Shown here: piece after piece, positions 44,719 through 55,415 of the stretch
How the letters are laid out: the number at the start of each line of letters is the position of its first letter
Numbering within the stretch: position 1 is the stretch's first letter
From: Stenopsyche tienmushanensis
Taxonomy: Eukaryota; Arthropoda; Insecta; Trichoptera; Stenopsychidae
Reading direction: 5' to 3'
DNA: 64,000 nt
Assembly: GCA_008973525.1 (NCBI GenBank)
Contig: WACJ01000007.1
Span: 806,001-870,000 of the forward strand
The notes under the pieces: generated by a model
The model's database searches: none
Told to the model about the DNA's origin: nothing
The model's input: only the letters and a program-made list of their open reading frames with translations
Translations under genes and position numbers: made by a program

Positions 44719-45138
44719 CTACATTAAAAAGTTGTGAAATAAATTGCGATAAAAATATAGCAATAGTTGATCGTACGAACGCGTTCTCCTATTGGTTTCA
44801 TTAAATTTACAGCCCCATTGACATGTTTGCCGTTCAAATTTAGTTTTTGAATTTGAATGAGAATTTGGATCGGGAACGTTCGGATCGGAATTCTTATTGT
44901 AACCAGCGAACACCATTGCTTCCGCAAATTTACGGTTGTAAAATGCATGCGAATTTGTAAAGTTTTGCGCGGATGGCCGGAACACATTAGATTTAGGTTT
45001 CTGATACGGAATCTGATGTCCGGGAAAATATGTTAATGATCGTGTTTGTCCCATCCGATTCACATAATCAGACACCGGTGAGAATTGGGCAATAAAAATG
45101 CCAGGCTTGCGGCGAACAAAAGGATGACCCTGCTAGAT
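44719..45138 (-). CDS. Possible host exon or captured coding fragment, unknown product
   Basis: The frame is open on the minus strand from just after a TAG at about 45138 to the stop at 44719, roughly 138 codons. Codon use is balanced and unlike the AT-rich background. The translation is rich in Asn, Pro, Ser, Tyr and basic residues: GHPFVRRKPGIFIAQFSPVS near the start, then HQIPYQKPKSNVFRPSAQNF and SHAFYNRKFAEAMVFAGYNK. No ATG leads it, and AATCTAGCAG just before it could be a splice acceptor. I recognise no family. The last 15 codons (LLLYFYRNLFHNFLM) look non-coding, so a true exon might end earlier, for example at a GTAAAT near 44810. Confidence 0.4.
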
Positions 45139-46299
45139 TAATAGGCTGTACTAAAGGATACCGTTTTGTCGAACGGAAAATTTAATTTCGTAATCCAAAA
45201 ATGTTTAAACGAGGAGGACATTTGGCATAGAGATATAGTGTTATTGCTGAGAGAACGATTCAATTCAACTTCTACAGTGGCAAACATTATTTATTTTGTT
45301 CTTACGTGCATTCCTAAGGATAAAGACATTACATTACTACAATGTTCGATTAATATATATGTTTATAATCTAAGACATGTTTTCCTCAACGCAGTATTTT
45401 GTTATCATATTAGCAATTTCAGGATTCCATTTTCACTAGAAATATTTGTATATATATGAAAATGCACTTCTAGGTTGCTTAAAAAATTCTATTATTTTCC
45501 TTGAGCGAAGTGAAGACGTCTATAAGATGCAGATCTCTTAATTATGAAAACCTGACAATGAAATAATTTCAGTAACATTAATTAACAACATTGGTAAAGT
45601 ATTTTTGCATCGACTCTTATTGGAATAACCAAGATCTGAACTCAAATCATTTGCATACATAAAGTCACATAACACATCTTTTAAATTATTGTAATGATGC
45701 GTTTGTGCTAACATTTTCAAGACTTGATTAAAGCATGACTCGAGCAGATACTGGCTTTTTCAAGACAAATCACCAATTTAAATTATTGCTTGATTTTCTT
45801 TTTAACGAGGCACCATATTATTTCATATATTTATAGGCTTCTCATAGTCTTGAATACCTTCTTGTAAATGTGGGCAAAATCTGGTACTTTCAAAATTAAA
45901 ATATTGTTAATGGTGACTTTTACATGTTTTGGGAGATTTGTTTTCATGTTTCTTTCTTCGTCCTTCATATGTTAGATAGAAAAATATTATTTGAATAGGA
46001 ATTTTTAAATAGATAATCTATGAATGAGTGGCATTTTTTTATTTGTTAACCCTGTCATTTACTGGCGGTTTTATCTCACTTAGTTTATTAATCATCTTAG
46101 TGTTTACTTCTTCAGAAGCAAGAAGTTATGCCAAACCTGGATCGAAATAACCGATCTTGTTGACACCACAATCCTTGATATATATTTAGCCTCGAAAATT
46201 TAAAATAAGATCCTAAGAAATAATCTACCTATATTAACCATAGGCCATAGAGTGATTTCTACAAAAACCAAATTGCTCATAGTTAATCTTTATGTTAGG
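45139..46299. other. Unique AT-rich sequence
   Basis: The frame at 45166-45459 (+) has no ATG start and no motif. No gene is called. Confidence 0.4.
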
Positions 46300-46718
46300 A
46301 TGATCGCGTATTTGCGAGCGATTGTATAGATCGTTAACCCAAATTCATCGACTAATAATGATTTGTGAATAATATAATTAATCATTTTCAAGTGTATTGT
46401 TTATGTTTACGCAAATAATTTCCCGAATATTTTGTGCTATCGACAGTGTGTATTTATTTAACTTGTTCATCGCTGCGTTCAACAGATATGCCTGTCTCCA
46501 AAGTCCGAATCTCTGCAAAACGAATCCAGCGTCTCATTGTTACGTATTTCTATAACGACTTGGAGAATATCATGAGAAACAACACCGATTCACGTTGGAC
46601 GACGAGAGTATTAAATATAAGCTTCTTGACAGATAAGTGGATTTGTACGGAGGATAAGTAGCGGGCAAGCAAATATAGTATCTAAGACTTTAAATTAGCT
46701 CACTACTCAAAGGGTTAA
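46300..46718 (-). mobile_element. TTAA-MITE family, inverted copy with a unique insert
   Basis: The right end (its 5' end) is perfect: CTCACTACTCAAAGGG followed by TTAA 46715-46718. Family blocks run from GCGATTGTATAGATCG (46318) through CTATCGACAGTGTG (46438). They resume at TGACAGATAAGTGGATTTG (46627). About 165 bp between (46460-46625) are not found in the other copies. Confidence 0.85.
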
Positions 46719-46751
46719 TAATATTTAAACTATGTTTATCACAAAAGATTT

Positions 46752-46965
46752 GTCAAATTAACTGATTCAGACTCTGATTATTAATTTGTGTAAAAAAGTC
46801 ACCAACACGCCGCTTTAAAAACACATCCTTGCTAAGCTTTTTATAAATGGGCATGATAGCTAATAAAACATCATTCGGCACTTGAATGATGGGAGAGCAT
46901 TTGTAGCTGAAGCACACTCCCAAGCGCACAGTAAGTCAGGCCCGTTTGATAATTTTTAAAAGCTC
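46752..46965 (-). pseudogene. MULE-like transposase fragment 1
   Basis: The minus-strand translation gives VPNDVLLAIMPIYKKLSKDV, then FLKRRVGDFFTQINNQSLNQ and LI. It aligns in pattern with 'AIKPIYxDLSxDxLLxRCLGGxTQNxNESxNxxVW' of Mutator-like transposases in arthropods. The same domain is clearer at 55140-55415. Only this short piece is legible. Confidence 0.65.
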
Positions 46966-48110
46966 TCTGTTTTCGAATTTTCATCAATATATTTTCAATG
47001 AATCCTTTAGTCGTTCTGCTTTTTTTTGTTTACTCCTCTTTTCGCATTCATTCATGCAAAGCTTCAACTGTTTTTTTATAACATAGCTATAATTAGCTTT
47101 ATCTTTGCTAGAGTCAGTCGTTATGACTCTGCACAATCATTATATGTAATGTCGCAAAGAAAATTTACGAACGAATAATAAATATTTTAGTGGCTGTTAT
47201 AGACATACGGGAACGGCATCGACATAAAATGTTGCTTTGCCATTTTAAATCGTATTTTATGATTTTGCTCATAATGGAAGGTCACAGTTAGACGTAAACT
47301 TAATGTTCACAGCTTAATTGTCAAAAAAAAATCGTCCTTAAATTCAGAAAATTAAAGCTAAATAATGCAACAAGCGAATGTTTTTTTGGTATTTTTTTCT
47401 AAATTTTTAAGTCGAAATTTTTCCAATCATTCAATGGCTTGTAAGTTTTTGGTTTTATAAATTTTCCGATATCTAAATCGATGTAAAAAATGTGATTCTC
47501 TTGGTACGTTGGTTTCCGATCGGCTCGCCAAGCAATAAAAATCAACATTGGCATTGGCAAGGGTCATCTTTGATTTATTACCCGCGGGGTCAAAATGTGA
47601 GTTGATTTTTATGTAACGCTAATATTTATGCCTGTGTCTGGCCGTGGTCCTTTTACTTTTAAATGCGAAAATATTTGAAATTGTCAAGGGCATAAGGCTG
47701 TATGAATAATTAAAAATGCCATCGATGAGTTAAATAATTACGACAATGATTGATTGGCTTCTGACGGTATTGCAATACTGTTCCGTCTTTTATTTGACTA
47801 TTTTTTCAAATCGTTGATTTTTAATCATTACTTTGAACCATATGAGATTGAAATCATTTTAAATTTGCTACTGAACATAACTCTCTTATCTTTAGGACCA
47901 TAAATTAAATTTCAACAGCTAAAATAATGTAGCTTATGTTAGTAGAACCCAAAATGGTTTTCGTTTTATTGCTTGACCATCTTTGGGGATTAATTGCACT
48001 TAGACTGCTACACTTTCAAATCACGTTTTATGCTCTTTCGGTGACTATATTCATCAAGAATAAATCGTGTTTTTTAAAATTTAAATTTAACACCCCAATT
48101 TACAATGGAT
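46966..48110. other. Unique sequence
   Basis: The stretch 47515-47720 is GC-richer (CGATCGGCTCGCCAAGC, ATTACCCGCGGGGTC) and may be regulatory. The frame at 47936-48184 (+) runs into the mariner relic and is not a gene. Confidence 0.4.
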
Positions 48111-48129
48111 CAATTTTCGCGATGTTTGT

Positions 48130-48955
48130 TGGTAGAATTGTCCTGGAAATGGAAGACTGCGTAAAGTGGATGCTGCTACACTGACTGCTGAAATCGAAAG
48201 TAATCCAACAGCATCTATAAAAAAAATGTCAACCTATCTCGGATACTCAGGGTGTAGTGTCTGAAAAAAAAATCGGAAAAAAATCAGGAAAGTGTGGAGA
48301 CAAGGAAGATGAGTACCGCATGAGCTAAGCGAAGAAAATTTGAGAACTATAAATATGGAACCCGAAACGCCGTTTTTAGGCAATTTTATAACTTGAAATG
48401 AGAAATGGGTTCTTAACTCTAATTATGAACGCAAAAATCAATCATTATCGAAGGGTCAGGTAGCCAAGCCAACTCCTAAGACAACAAAATATGTTTTTAT
48501 CTGTTTCGTGGGACTGCAAGGGTATCATTATTTTTGAAACATTTAAACCTGAACAAACAATAAATACAATATTTTATTATGAACAATTAGACTATTTAGC
48601 GGCGGAAATACAAAAAAACGACCCTCTATCGTGCATCGAAGACAAGTATTTTACAGCATGACAAGTTCGCCCCCATACAGCGAAAATAATGCGAGAAAAA
48701 ATAAACAGCTTTGGATGGAAGACAATTCGACATCCTCATAATTTTTCAGACATCGCTCCATCGGATTTCCATCTTTTTAGATCTATGGGGCATTATTTGG
48801 ATGGAAAATATTACAAAGCAAACGATGAGGTCAAAAAATAGCTTTCAGAATATTTCCGTTCAATGCCCGTGATGTTTTATGACAGAGGCATTAAAATATT
48901 ACCAGATAGTTGGAGAAAGGTTATATCTAATGATGGATATATTTTGTAATAATAT
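48130..48955 (+). pseudogene. Second mariner lineage, degraded transposase
   Basis: In changing frames the translation follows a mariner transposase: GRLRKVDAATLTAEIESNP and TASIKKMSTYLGYS (linker and second helix-turn-helix), KVWRQGRW (with WVPHELSEENL in part), EKWVL with the first Asp lost, KGQVAKPTPKTTK, WKTIRHPHNFSDIAPSDFHLF, then FRSMGHYLDGKYYK, GIKILPDSWRKVISNDGYIL and a stop. Asp3 is retained; the HDNARPH motif is decayed. There are multiple frameshifts and stops, and no TIRs were recognised. It is clearly different from the TTAGGTTGTCCC family. Confidence 0.88.
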
Positions 48956-51624
48956 GTTAAAAACATTCGATTCTTTCATTTAAAAAAACATTTGATACTT
49001 GCAAATACTTATTTTTTGTGGCGAAAACGATTGGCAAAATTATAGAAATAATATTAATCCATATCTAGACTTTTCTATTGTTAATATTGTTACAACTTTG
49101 GGAATCAAGCTGATAATTGAAATTCGTTGCCGTTGAACAACAACAAGTTTTATCAATACCGAAGAACGACCGTAAATATACCACAACAGAAGCGTCAGGA
49201 TGACGTTGCATGAAATTGCTACATTGTAATGATTACATATGCCACAATAATAAACAGTGATTTCAATGTGTTGAAAATATCACGCTTTTCTACATAATAA
49301 TAAAAAAAATGTTTAATGATACACTTAGGTCCATTTTAACATACGAAAATCTCAAATTTCATAAACAAATTTTTACTTTTAGGCAAATTACAGATTCTCT
49401 CATTAATGGATGATTAGTTTGCAGCATCATCACGAGTGATAAAAACGCCTAATTACGGCTGTGACTGTGTTGTGGTGATGCAAGAAGTCTTATAAGGCAT
49501 GTAGGTGGTTTTGAACAAGGCGTGTGGGTGGTCGAAAATTAAAATTTCTTTAAGTATGTAATGACAGGAGGCCGTTTGTAATTCTTTTTATTTCATTCTT
49601 TACGCATGCTTAGGAGATAAATCACCGAACGTGTAATTTGGTAAAATTACAACCCGTCTACGCTGTTAAATTGAAGCTTTCGCCCTCTGAATTGAACATC
49701 GGGTTAATTAAATCGTTAGAGGCTACCTACCATTCTTCGTTGAACACACGATAATATGAAACAAGAGAGGTTGGCACCAGATGACATAATAATATGAATC
49801 GATGAAATCTTTAGGAGGGAAGATTGAAAATTAATAATTTAAATGAGCTAACACTCACACAGCTACTTCTTATATATCATTGAGGCACGTTTATATAATA
49901 CGTTACTGCACAACTTTTAAAATTCATTATTTTACTAGGAATACGTTCATATTTTAAGGCATATTTAAGTCGACGATTATATTACACAGAAGACAAATCG
50001 CCGAGGCTGTTCTCTGATATCATTTTTTTAAAGCATCCCGTGACTCATTCTTATCGTTCGTCATGAATGAAAAGTATAAAGTCTCACTAATATGACGAAA
50101 ATGGTAATTTCGTAAAGTTGGTGCGGGATGATATAGGTTGCAAGCCTCTTCAACCCTTTCCGTAGCGCGTTGGGATGTTTCATCACACAAAAAGTTAACA
50201 AATCACCCCATGGCGGCCGCCTTTCTTCGAGTGTTTGGCATTCCAATGGATTGCCGGACGAATTAATCACATCTCAGAGGTGTTGCGAGGAATGCGGGAG
50301 GGTTCTCGCCTGGGCCATCCATCTACATCATTCGCCTCTTTATGTTCAGCTGTGATCTATAACCAGTGACAGAGTATTTGGGGGGTACTTTTTACCCGTC
50401 CTCCATTCGATTCAATTAAAAGCATACGTAAAGTGGCTTGAATCGGCGACGAATTGAGCACAAGTCAAAGCGATTCGGGACTTTTTCAAAAATTATAAAT
50501 CTGTTTGATGCAAATTTTCATACAGTATTACTATTGTATATCATGTGTCGGTGAAAACGCTAAAAAGAATAATACTATCGGAATTTGGATATATAGCATA
50601 ATTTTGCTTTGAATACAACGGGTATTAACATTTTATACATTTAAATGAAATATGTTTTTTTATTTGATTTGACCAAACAACCAAATTTTGTTAATAAGAA
50701 AATCTTATGATATATATATTTTTTAAATGTATTGATAAAGTTTCCAATTTATTATCGCCAATTATGGCATTCTATAGCAACTAAAGCTATTTTAAAATGT
50801 TTCTTTGAAATTTTAACAATCATTATTATATATATAGCTAAAAACCAGTTATAAAAGGGAAATATTGCTGATTAAATGATAGAAACAGAATTTGTTTTTA
50901 TGTTCAATATTTGGAATAAATTTATGCAGAATTTTCGCAAAGTAAGCAAAGTTCTTGAGAATGAGGATGAAAACTCAAAAATATGTGTTGATTTACAAAT
51001 TTATTATTATCTGACCAAATATACATATTATGTTGCGAGATGAATTTGAAGATGATGCAAATCAGCATAATGCAATGCAATCAGTTACAATTAGCAAACA
51101 TATCAGAAAAAAAACTATCCAATGATGGAGATATTCGCATATATTTGCCCTTTTTTCAATATTCGTGAATTCGAATATTTATAAAATGAATCTGATATTA
51201 TTCGTATTTTTGTTAAGTAATTTATAAAATCCATTCGTAATAAATTCCTCTACTTATTTTTAGTGTCAAATACTATTATTGCTATGTATTTGAATTTATC
51301 AACGTATAAAACACTTCCAAGCGCCTCAATTGTAGCCTTGTGACAGTTCGTGCGGCATCCACTTATCCAGATTTTTTATCTTTCCTATTTCGAATTATTC
51401 AGCTCAGTTAATATTTCCACTGTAATTATTTTCACTGCATATTGTCCCAATTTGAATTTATACAAATAGTTGGTGGATTTTTCAATTGACGCCATTTTGT
51501 TCAACAATAGAAATCGCAAAAATGACTTAATATTAAGGGCACTTGAAGAATATATTACCATTGTCAATTTCAAATAATTGATCTTGTATCTTTCTCAATC
51601 ACTGTCGATCTTTGACCGATTGGA
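48956..51624. other. Unique sequence with GC-richer blocks
   Basis: The stretches 49430-49760 and 50150-50470 are GC-richer and complex (CATGGCGGCCGCCTTTC, TCTCAGAGGTGTTGCGAGG) against AT-rich flanks. Frames there (50170-50355 +, 50061-50270 -) lack motifs. They are plausible conserved regulatory elements; no gene is called. Confidence 0.35.
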
Positions 51625-51785
51625 AAAATCAGCACGTCCCTAAACAAATAAATCTAGTGGTGTCAGATCTAGAGACCGTGCGAGCCATGGAATAGGGCAC
51701 GTCCCCAGACAAAGAAATCCAGTGGTGTCAGGTCTGGTGACCGTGCGAGCCATAGAATAGAGCTGCCAAAAGAATTAATTTACAC
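51625..51785 (-). pseudogene. Transposase fragment with 66-bp tandem duplication of the DLTPLDF motif
   Basis: Two adjacent 66-bp units (from 51633 and 51699) each carry the complement of AAATCYAGTGGTGTCAGRTC, coding the SPDLTPLDF-type catalytic motif. The period equals 22 codons, so frame is kept. It is related to 33905-34117 and shares the following CAACTACAGTTGAA block. Confidence 0.65.
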
Positions 51786-52285
51786 GACAAAATCCTAATT
51801 GAAGGAATAAACACTGCCTTTGCAAAAATTAAAAGAGAAAATGCTACTTCAGACAACTACAGTTGAAGTAAATAAAATATGACACTTGGGACATTTGAAT
51901 ATTTTACCAATTTAATATTCGTTATTCAAATAATTGAATGTATGATTATTAGGGACAATAGTTGGTTACAAATTATATTTACATACAACAGAAGTATAAC
52001 TTAATGTTAGAGATAAATTTCGTCCCTTTGTCAGTCACAGAGCAATCGACCAAACTTATCGATCTAATATAATATAAACAGCTGACATAAGATTTGCCAT
52101 AAGTCTATAAGTTCAGATATTATTTAAGCTTAGTGTGTGGGATAAAAATATTTGAAATTCCTTCAACTAACTGTCATACTCGAGCAATCAATCCAGTTTT
52201 TTCATTGTTGATGTAGCATAATTGATAGATCTATTTCACGGGGGGAACGTTGAACCCTTGAGGACGTCCAACGTCGCAGGACCTG
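51786..52285. other. Unique AT-rich sequence
   Basis: Nothing is recognised, apart from the shared CAGACAACTACAGTTGAAG (about 51853). Confidence 0.45.
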
Positions 52286-52301
52286 ATATGAGTCGTTTCA
52301 G

Positions 52302-52544
52302 ATGAAGACGTTGAGGCATCGGATGGCTGTCACAGGCGCATGGATTTTAATTGCATGTCATTTGTTTGTCGGACGTGTCGGTGCATCGTTTAGCGGGCCC
52401 CGCGGCCAGGTGTCGGCCTCATCATCAGTCACAGCCTCCCTCGCTCACTCATCCATTGTCCCGATGACGGATCATAATTCTTCGATCTTTACCTACGATT
52501 TTACACCTCGATATCGCCACCATTTTGTCTTTAGCACCGGATAA
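52302..52544 (+). CDS. Possible secreted-protein exon (signal peptide), unknown product
   Basis: This ATG-led frame of 80 codons lies in a locally GC-rich segment (52240-52560). Residues 1-28 form a convincing signal peptide: a basic start, then MAVTGAWILIACHLFV, and a VGA-S cleavage site. A Ser-rich mature part follows with one N-glycosylation sequon (Asn59) and the end TPRYRHHFVFSTG. A 5-codon upstream ORF (52288-52305) overlaps the start, its stop reading ATGA. TTTCAG immediately precedes the ATG, so it could also be a splice acceptor with the ATG at an exon start. I see no strong GTAAGT donor inside. It may be a first coding exon of a secreted or membrane protein, a tiny gene, or chance. 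Confidence 0.4.
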   Translation: MKTLRHRMAVTGAWILIACHLFVGRVGASFSGPRGQVSASSSVTASLAHSSIVPMTDHNSSIFTYDFTPRYRHHFVFSTG

Positions 52545-53007
52545 ATCAAGACGCCCGACCTCTTCACCATTACGTGGCAATAATGCAGACATTTTTTTTA
52601 CATTCCCCTCTAATCTTTTACCAACGTGGTCTTCTGACTAGAATTGACATGCGGCTGAGAGATGTTTTTCGACATGCCTTTGCAGTTGACTTGAAAGTAT
52701 GATGGACATATGATATCTCCGTAATGATCTAGTTTCACACCTTGAAACAAAAGCAACACGAAATCACTGAAAGCAGCTGAAATTACAGATCCAAAACATT
52801 TGAACTTGGTCATATGAACCATCATTAAATTCTACAATATGAGACAGCACACTTAATAAATTTAACGCAAACATGAAGATATCAGGAAACTAGATTTCTC
52901 TCAAATATAACGTATATAATTGATAAACGACATTTCCATGTTTATTGTATAATAATATGCATGATTTCTTGAATCATTAAAATAACTAATGTGTGCATTC
53001 CTGTTAG
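52545..53007. other. Unique AT-rich sequence
   Basis: Nothing is recognised; the minus frame 52610-52825 lacks motifs. Confidence 0.4.
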
Positions 53008-53537
53008 GTGCTTTATAGGGAATCCAATCCCGAGGCAAAATTTCGATCCCGAGATTCCCGGTTTCCTGACAAATTATTTATTTCCGTTGCTGCAGATAAA
53101 TACTTATATACTATAATACTTTGATGTGATTCGTAATTATATTACGAAGGACTACAAAAATTCTGAACTCCATATCTATTATATTTCATATCGATATTCC
53201 CATAATTAGAGTCGAGGTGTAGTAAATACATCACCGGTAGGGGAAGGTTAATATAACAATTTGAAAAACATATATGCACCGGATATATGTATACATAGAT
53301 TACTGGCCATAGACGTCGCCTAAGCTTGTAAATTAGTAGTTACGCCACTATTTTCAAACGTCTAGATTTCAGCGGAAATGTCTCGGTTTAGTAGCCTTCA
53401 TCGTGCTGGTGAGGTGTACAATTTCTGTTAGATAAAAATTTCAATCCAGAATTTTTCGGGAATACGTCTACTAATCCCAGGATTCATGAGTACCTAAAAC
53501 TGTCTGGGATCCCAGGATTGGATTCCCTAGTGCTTAA
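53008..53537 (-). mobile_element. hAT MITE, TAGGGAATCC family, both termini kept
   Basis: The element is 53016-53529. TAGGGAATCCAATCCCGAGG at the left pairs with the inverse of CCCAGGATTGGATTCCCTA at the right. The flanks GTGCTTTA and GTGCTTAA give an 8-bp duplication with one mismatch. It is a 514-bp internal deletion of the 22750 copy and carries the same interior blocks. Confidence 0.93.
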
Positions 53538-54855
53538 TACTAAATTTGAATGTATTCCAATAATCATATTGCTTCTAGATGAAATTGACAGCATAAAATA
53601 CATAACTGGCAACCATAGCCATATTATGTTAAGTTGTAGACATATTATATTACACGTTTCCATGTGTTAAGTAAATTTAATATAGAATTATTAAATGTAA
53701 TTATTCAAGTATCTAAATTTTATTAAATTATAAATATCCTAACGTTATTAAAAGAACAACTTTCTTTGCAACAATAGTTAAAGCATAATTGAGAATGTTT
53801 ATGACAATATACAAGTATGGAAAATTATGTCATAAAATAATATGACAGTAATACGTGTTAAAATAACACTTATCAATTATAATGAAAATTAAAAAGACCA
53901 AAAACATACTTACGAGTCATTGTTCCACTTGTTTTTAATCTTGAACAACCTCTTAAAGCAGTGACGTCCAACCAGCAGTACGTTGACACCAAATAGCAAC
54001 AAAATCTAGAACCAAAAAAGTAGTCACCACTCAAACACAAACGAAGACAAACGGTCTCAAAATTGCTTCCCGATTATTAATTTCGATATTAATAGAAATG
54101 TCTATATTATGGTTTGTTAAATGTTTAATATATATTTTATCAATTTGCATCCCATGCAAAATTATGAGAGTAAATTGATATAAAAGATTGATAAAACTAT
54201 ATTTATTGAAAATGATATAAATCTGTAATCCAAGAATTTTCATATGATTCTTGGAATTTCATTGTTTTTGCTAGTTAAATTTAAAACCATTACTTTCATG
54301 GACATTTCGAATTAATGATTTTTTGCATAAATAATTGACAACACAAGTTGAAATACGATAATAAATGCAGGAAAATACTTTTTAACGGAAAATAGAAAAT
54401 TGAGGCTTTCCTGTATAATTTTCTCATTTGAAGAATAATTATTACAATAAATGTACTGCGATTAAGCTCAATATATTTAATACTAAAAGTATGTTTTCCA
54501 GGTAAGAAGTGTTTAATTAATTCTTGCGGGAATGCGCCGAGCTAGCATTATGCACCGTATACACACTCTGATTATGGCTAATTGAACGAAATATTTTTGT
54601 AAAATGTTTTTCTATTATAAAGATTTATGAAAAATTGTATTCATATTATGCAAAATAAAAATAAATGCAAGAACACGAACATGGTTTGAATTTCCATATT
54701 TTGTAAAACTTATTATTTAGATTTTATTCAGGCTAATCGTGAGCAATTGGACCAAATAATTGATATAGTAAGCAAGATTTTTAACTCTTATTAAAAATAT
54801 CTGAGATGAAATTAATCGTACTAAAAATGTACAATATTCTGTACCTGTATATAGT
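53538..54855. other. Unique AT-rich sequence
   Basis: No gene is seen. The minus frame 54031-54243 lacks motifs. Confidence 0.45.
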
Positions 54856-54925
54856 CCCGCAAATTAGTAGTTGAACACTGTGATTCAATCATCTTGGGTT
54901 CAAATCGCCAAAAGATGCGGTAAGA
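54856..54925 (+). repeat. Possible tRNA-derived SINE relic
   Basis: CCCGCAAATTAGTAGTTGAA, then TGTGATTCAATCATCTTGG and GGTTCAAATCGCC, a B-box-like motif. A related stretch lies at 60735-60800 (CTCAATCGTCATGGATTCAAATC). The spacing suits a diverged tRNA-like SINE head, but the A box is poor. Confidence 0.3.
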
Positions 54926-55139
54926 AACTATATTTTATAATACGTAAATGTTAAAGTAATTGAAAATAGTCTTATAAAAAGAACTACTGATATGCCAATT
55001 AAAAACATAATCATTTGAGAAACTGGAGATAAAATAATATTTCCGATCAATAAGCCTTGAAGCAAATTTGTCCTGATTTACTCGTTCATTTCAATGACAT
55101 CATGACTAATCTGCAACAATCTTAATACATCATTTTAAG

Positions 55140-55415
55140 AAGAAATAGGAAAATTTTTATACCAGGATGCAGATGCTTTGGAGCCAGCCGCCAAACCATC
55201 GAGTTAAAACATTAATTCACATTTTGGGTATGGCCACCCAAGCATCTTTGAAGTAATTCATCCCTGGACAAATCTTTATAAATTGTTAAGAGATACTGTT
55301 TTATCTCTTGGCCAAGAAATGGAGTCAGGTCTTCAAGCTTTGGATTTTTTTAAAGCAATGGTTTTCTGCCATTTGCACCAACTTTTGACTCCAGTCGGGT
55401 TCCCATGATAATCTC
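55140..55415 (-). pseudogene. MULE-like transposase fragment 2
   Basis: The minus-strand translation gives HGNPTGVKSWCKWQKTIALK, then after a frameshift IYKDLSRDELLQRCLGGHTQ, NVN, one stop, CFNSMVWRLAPKHLHPG. This is the conserved 'PxGxDSWCKxQ ... IKPIYxDLSxxELLxRCLGGxTQNxNESFNxxVWxLAPK' region of a Mutator-like transposase family frequent in arthropod genomes. It has at least one frameshift and one stop, and no terminal repeats were found. Confidence 0.8.
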
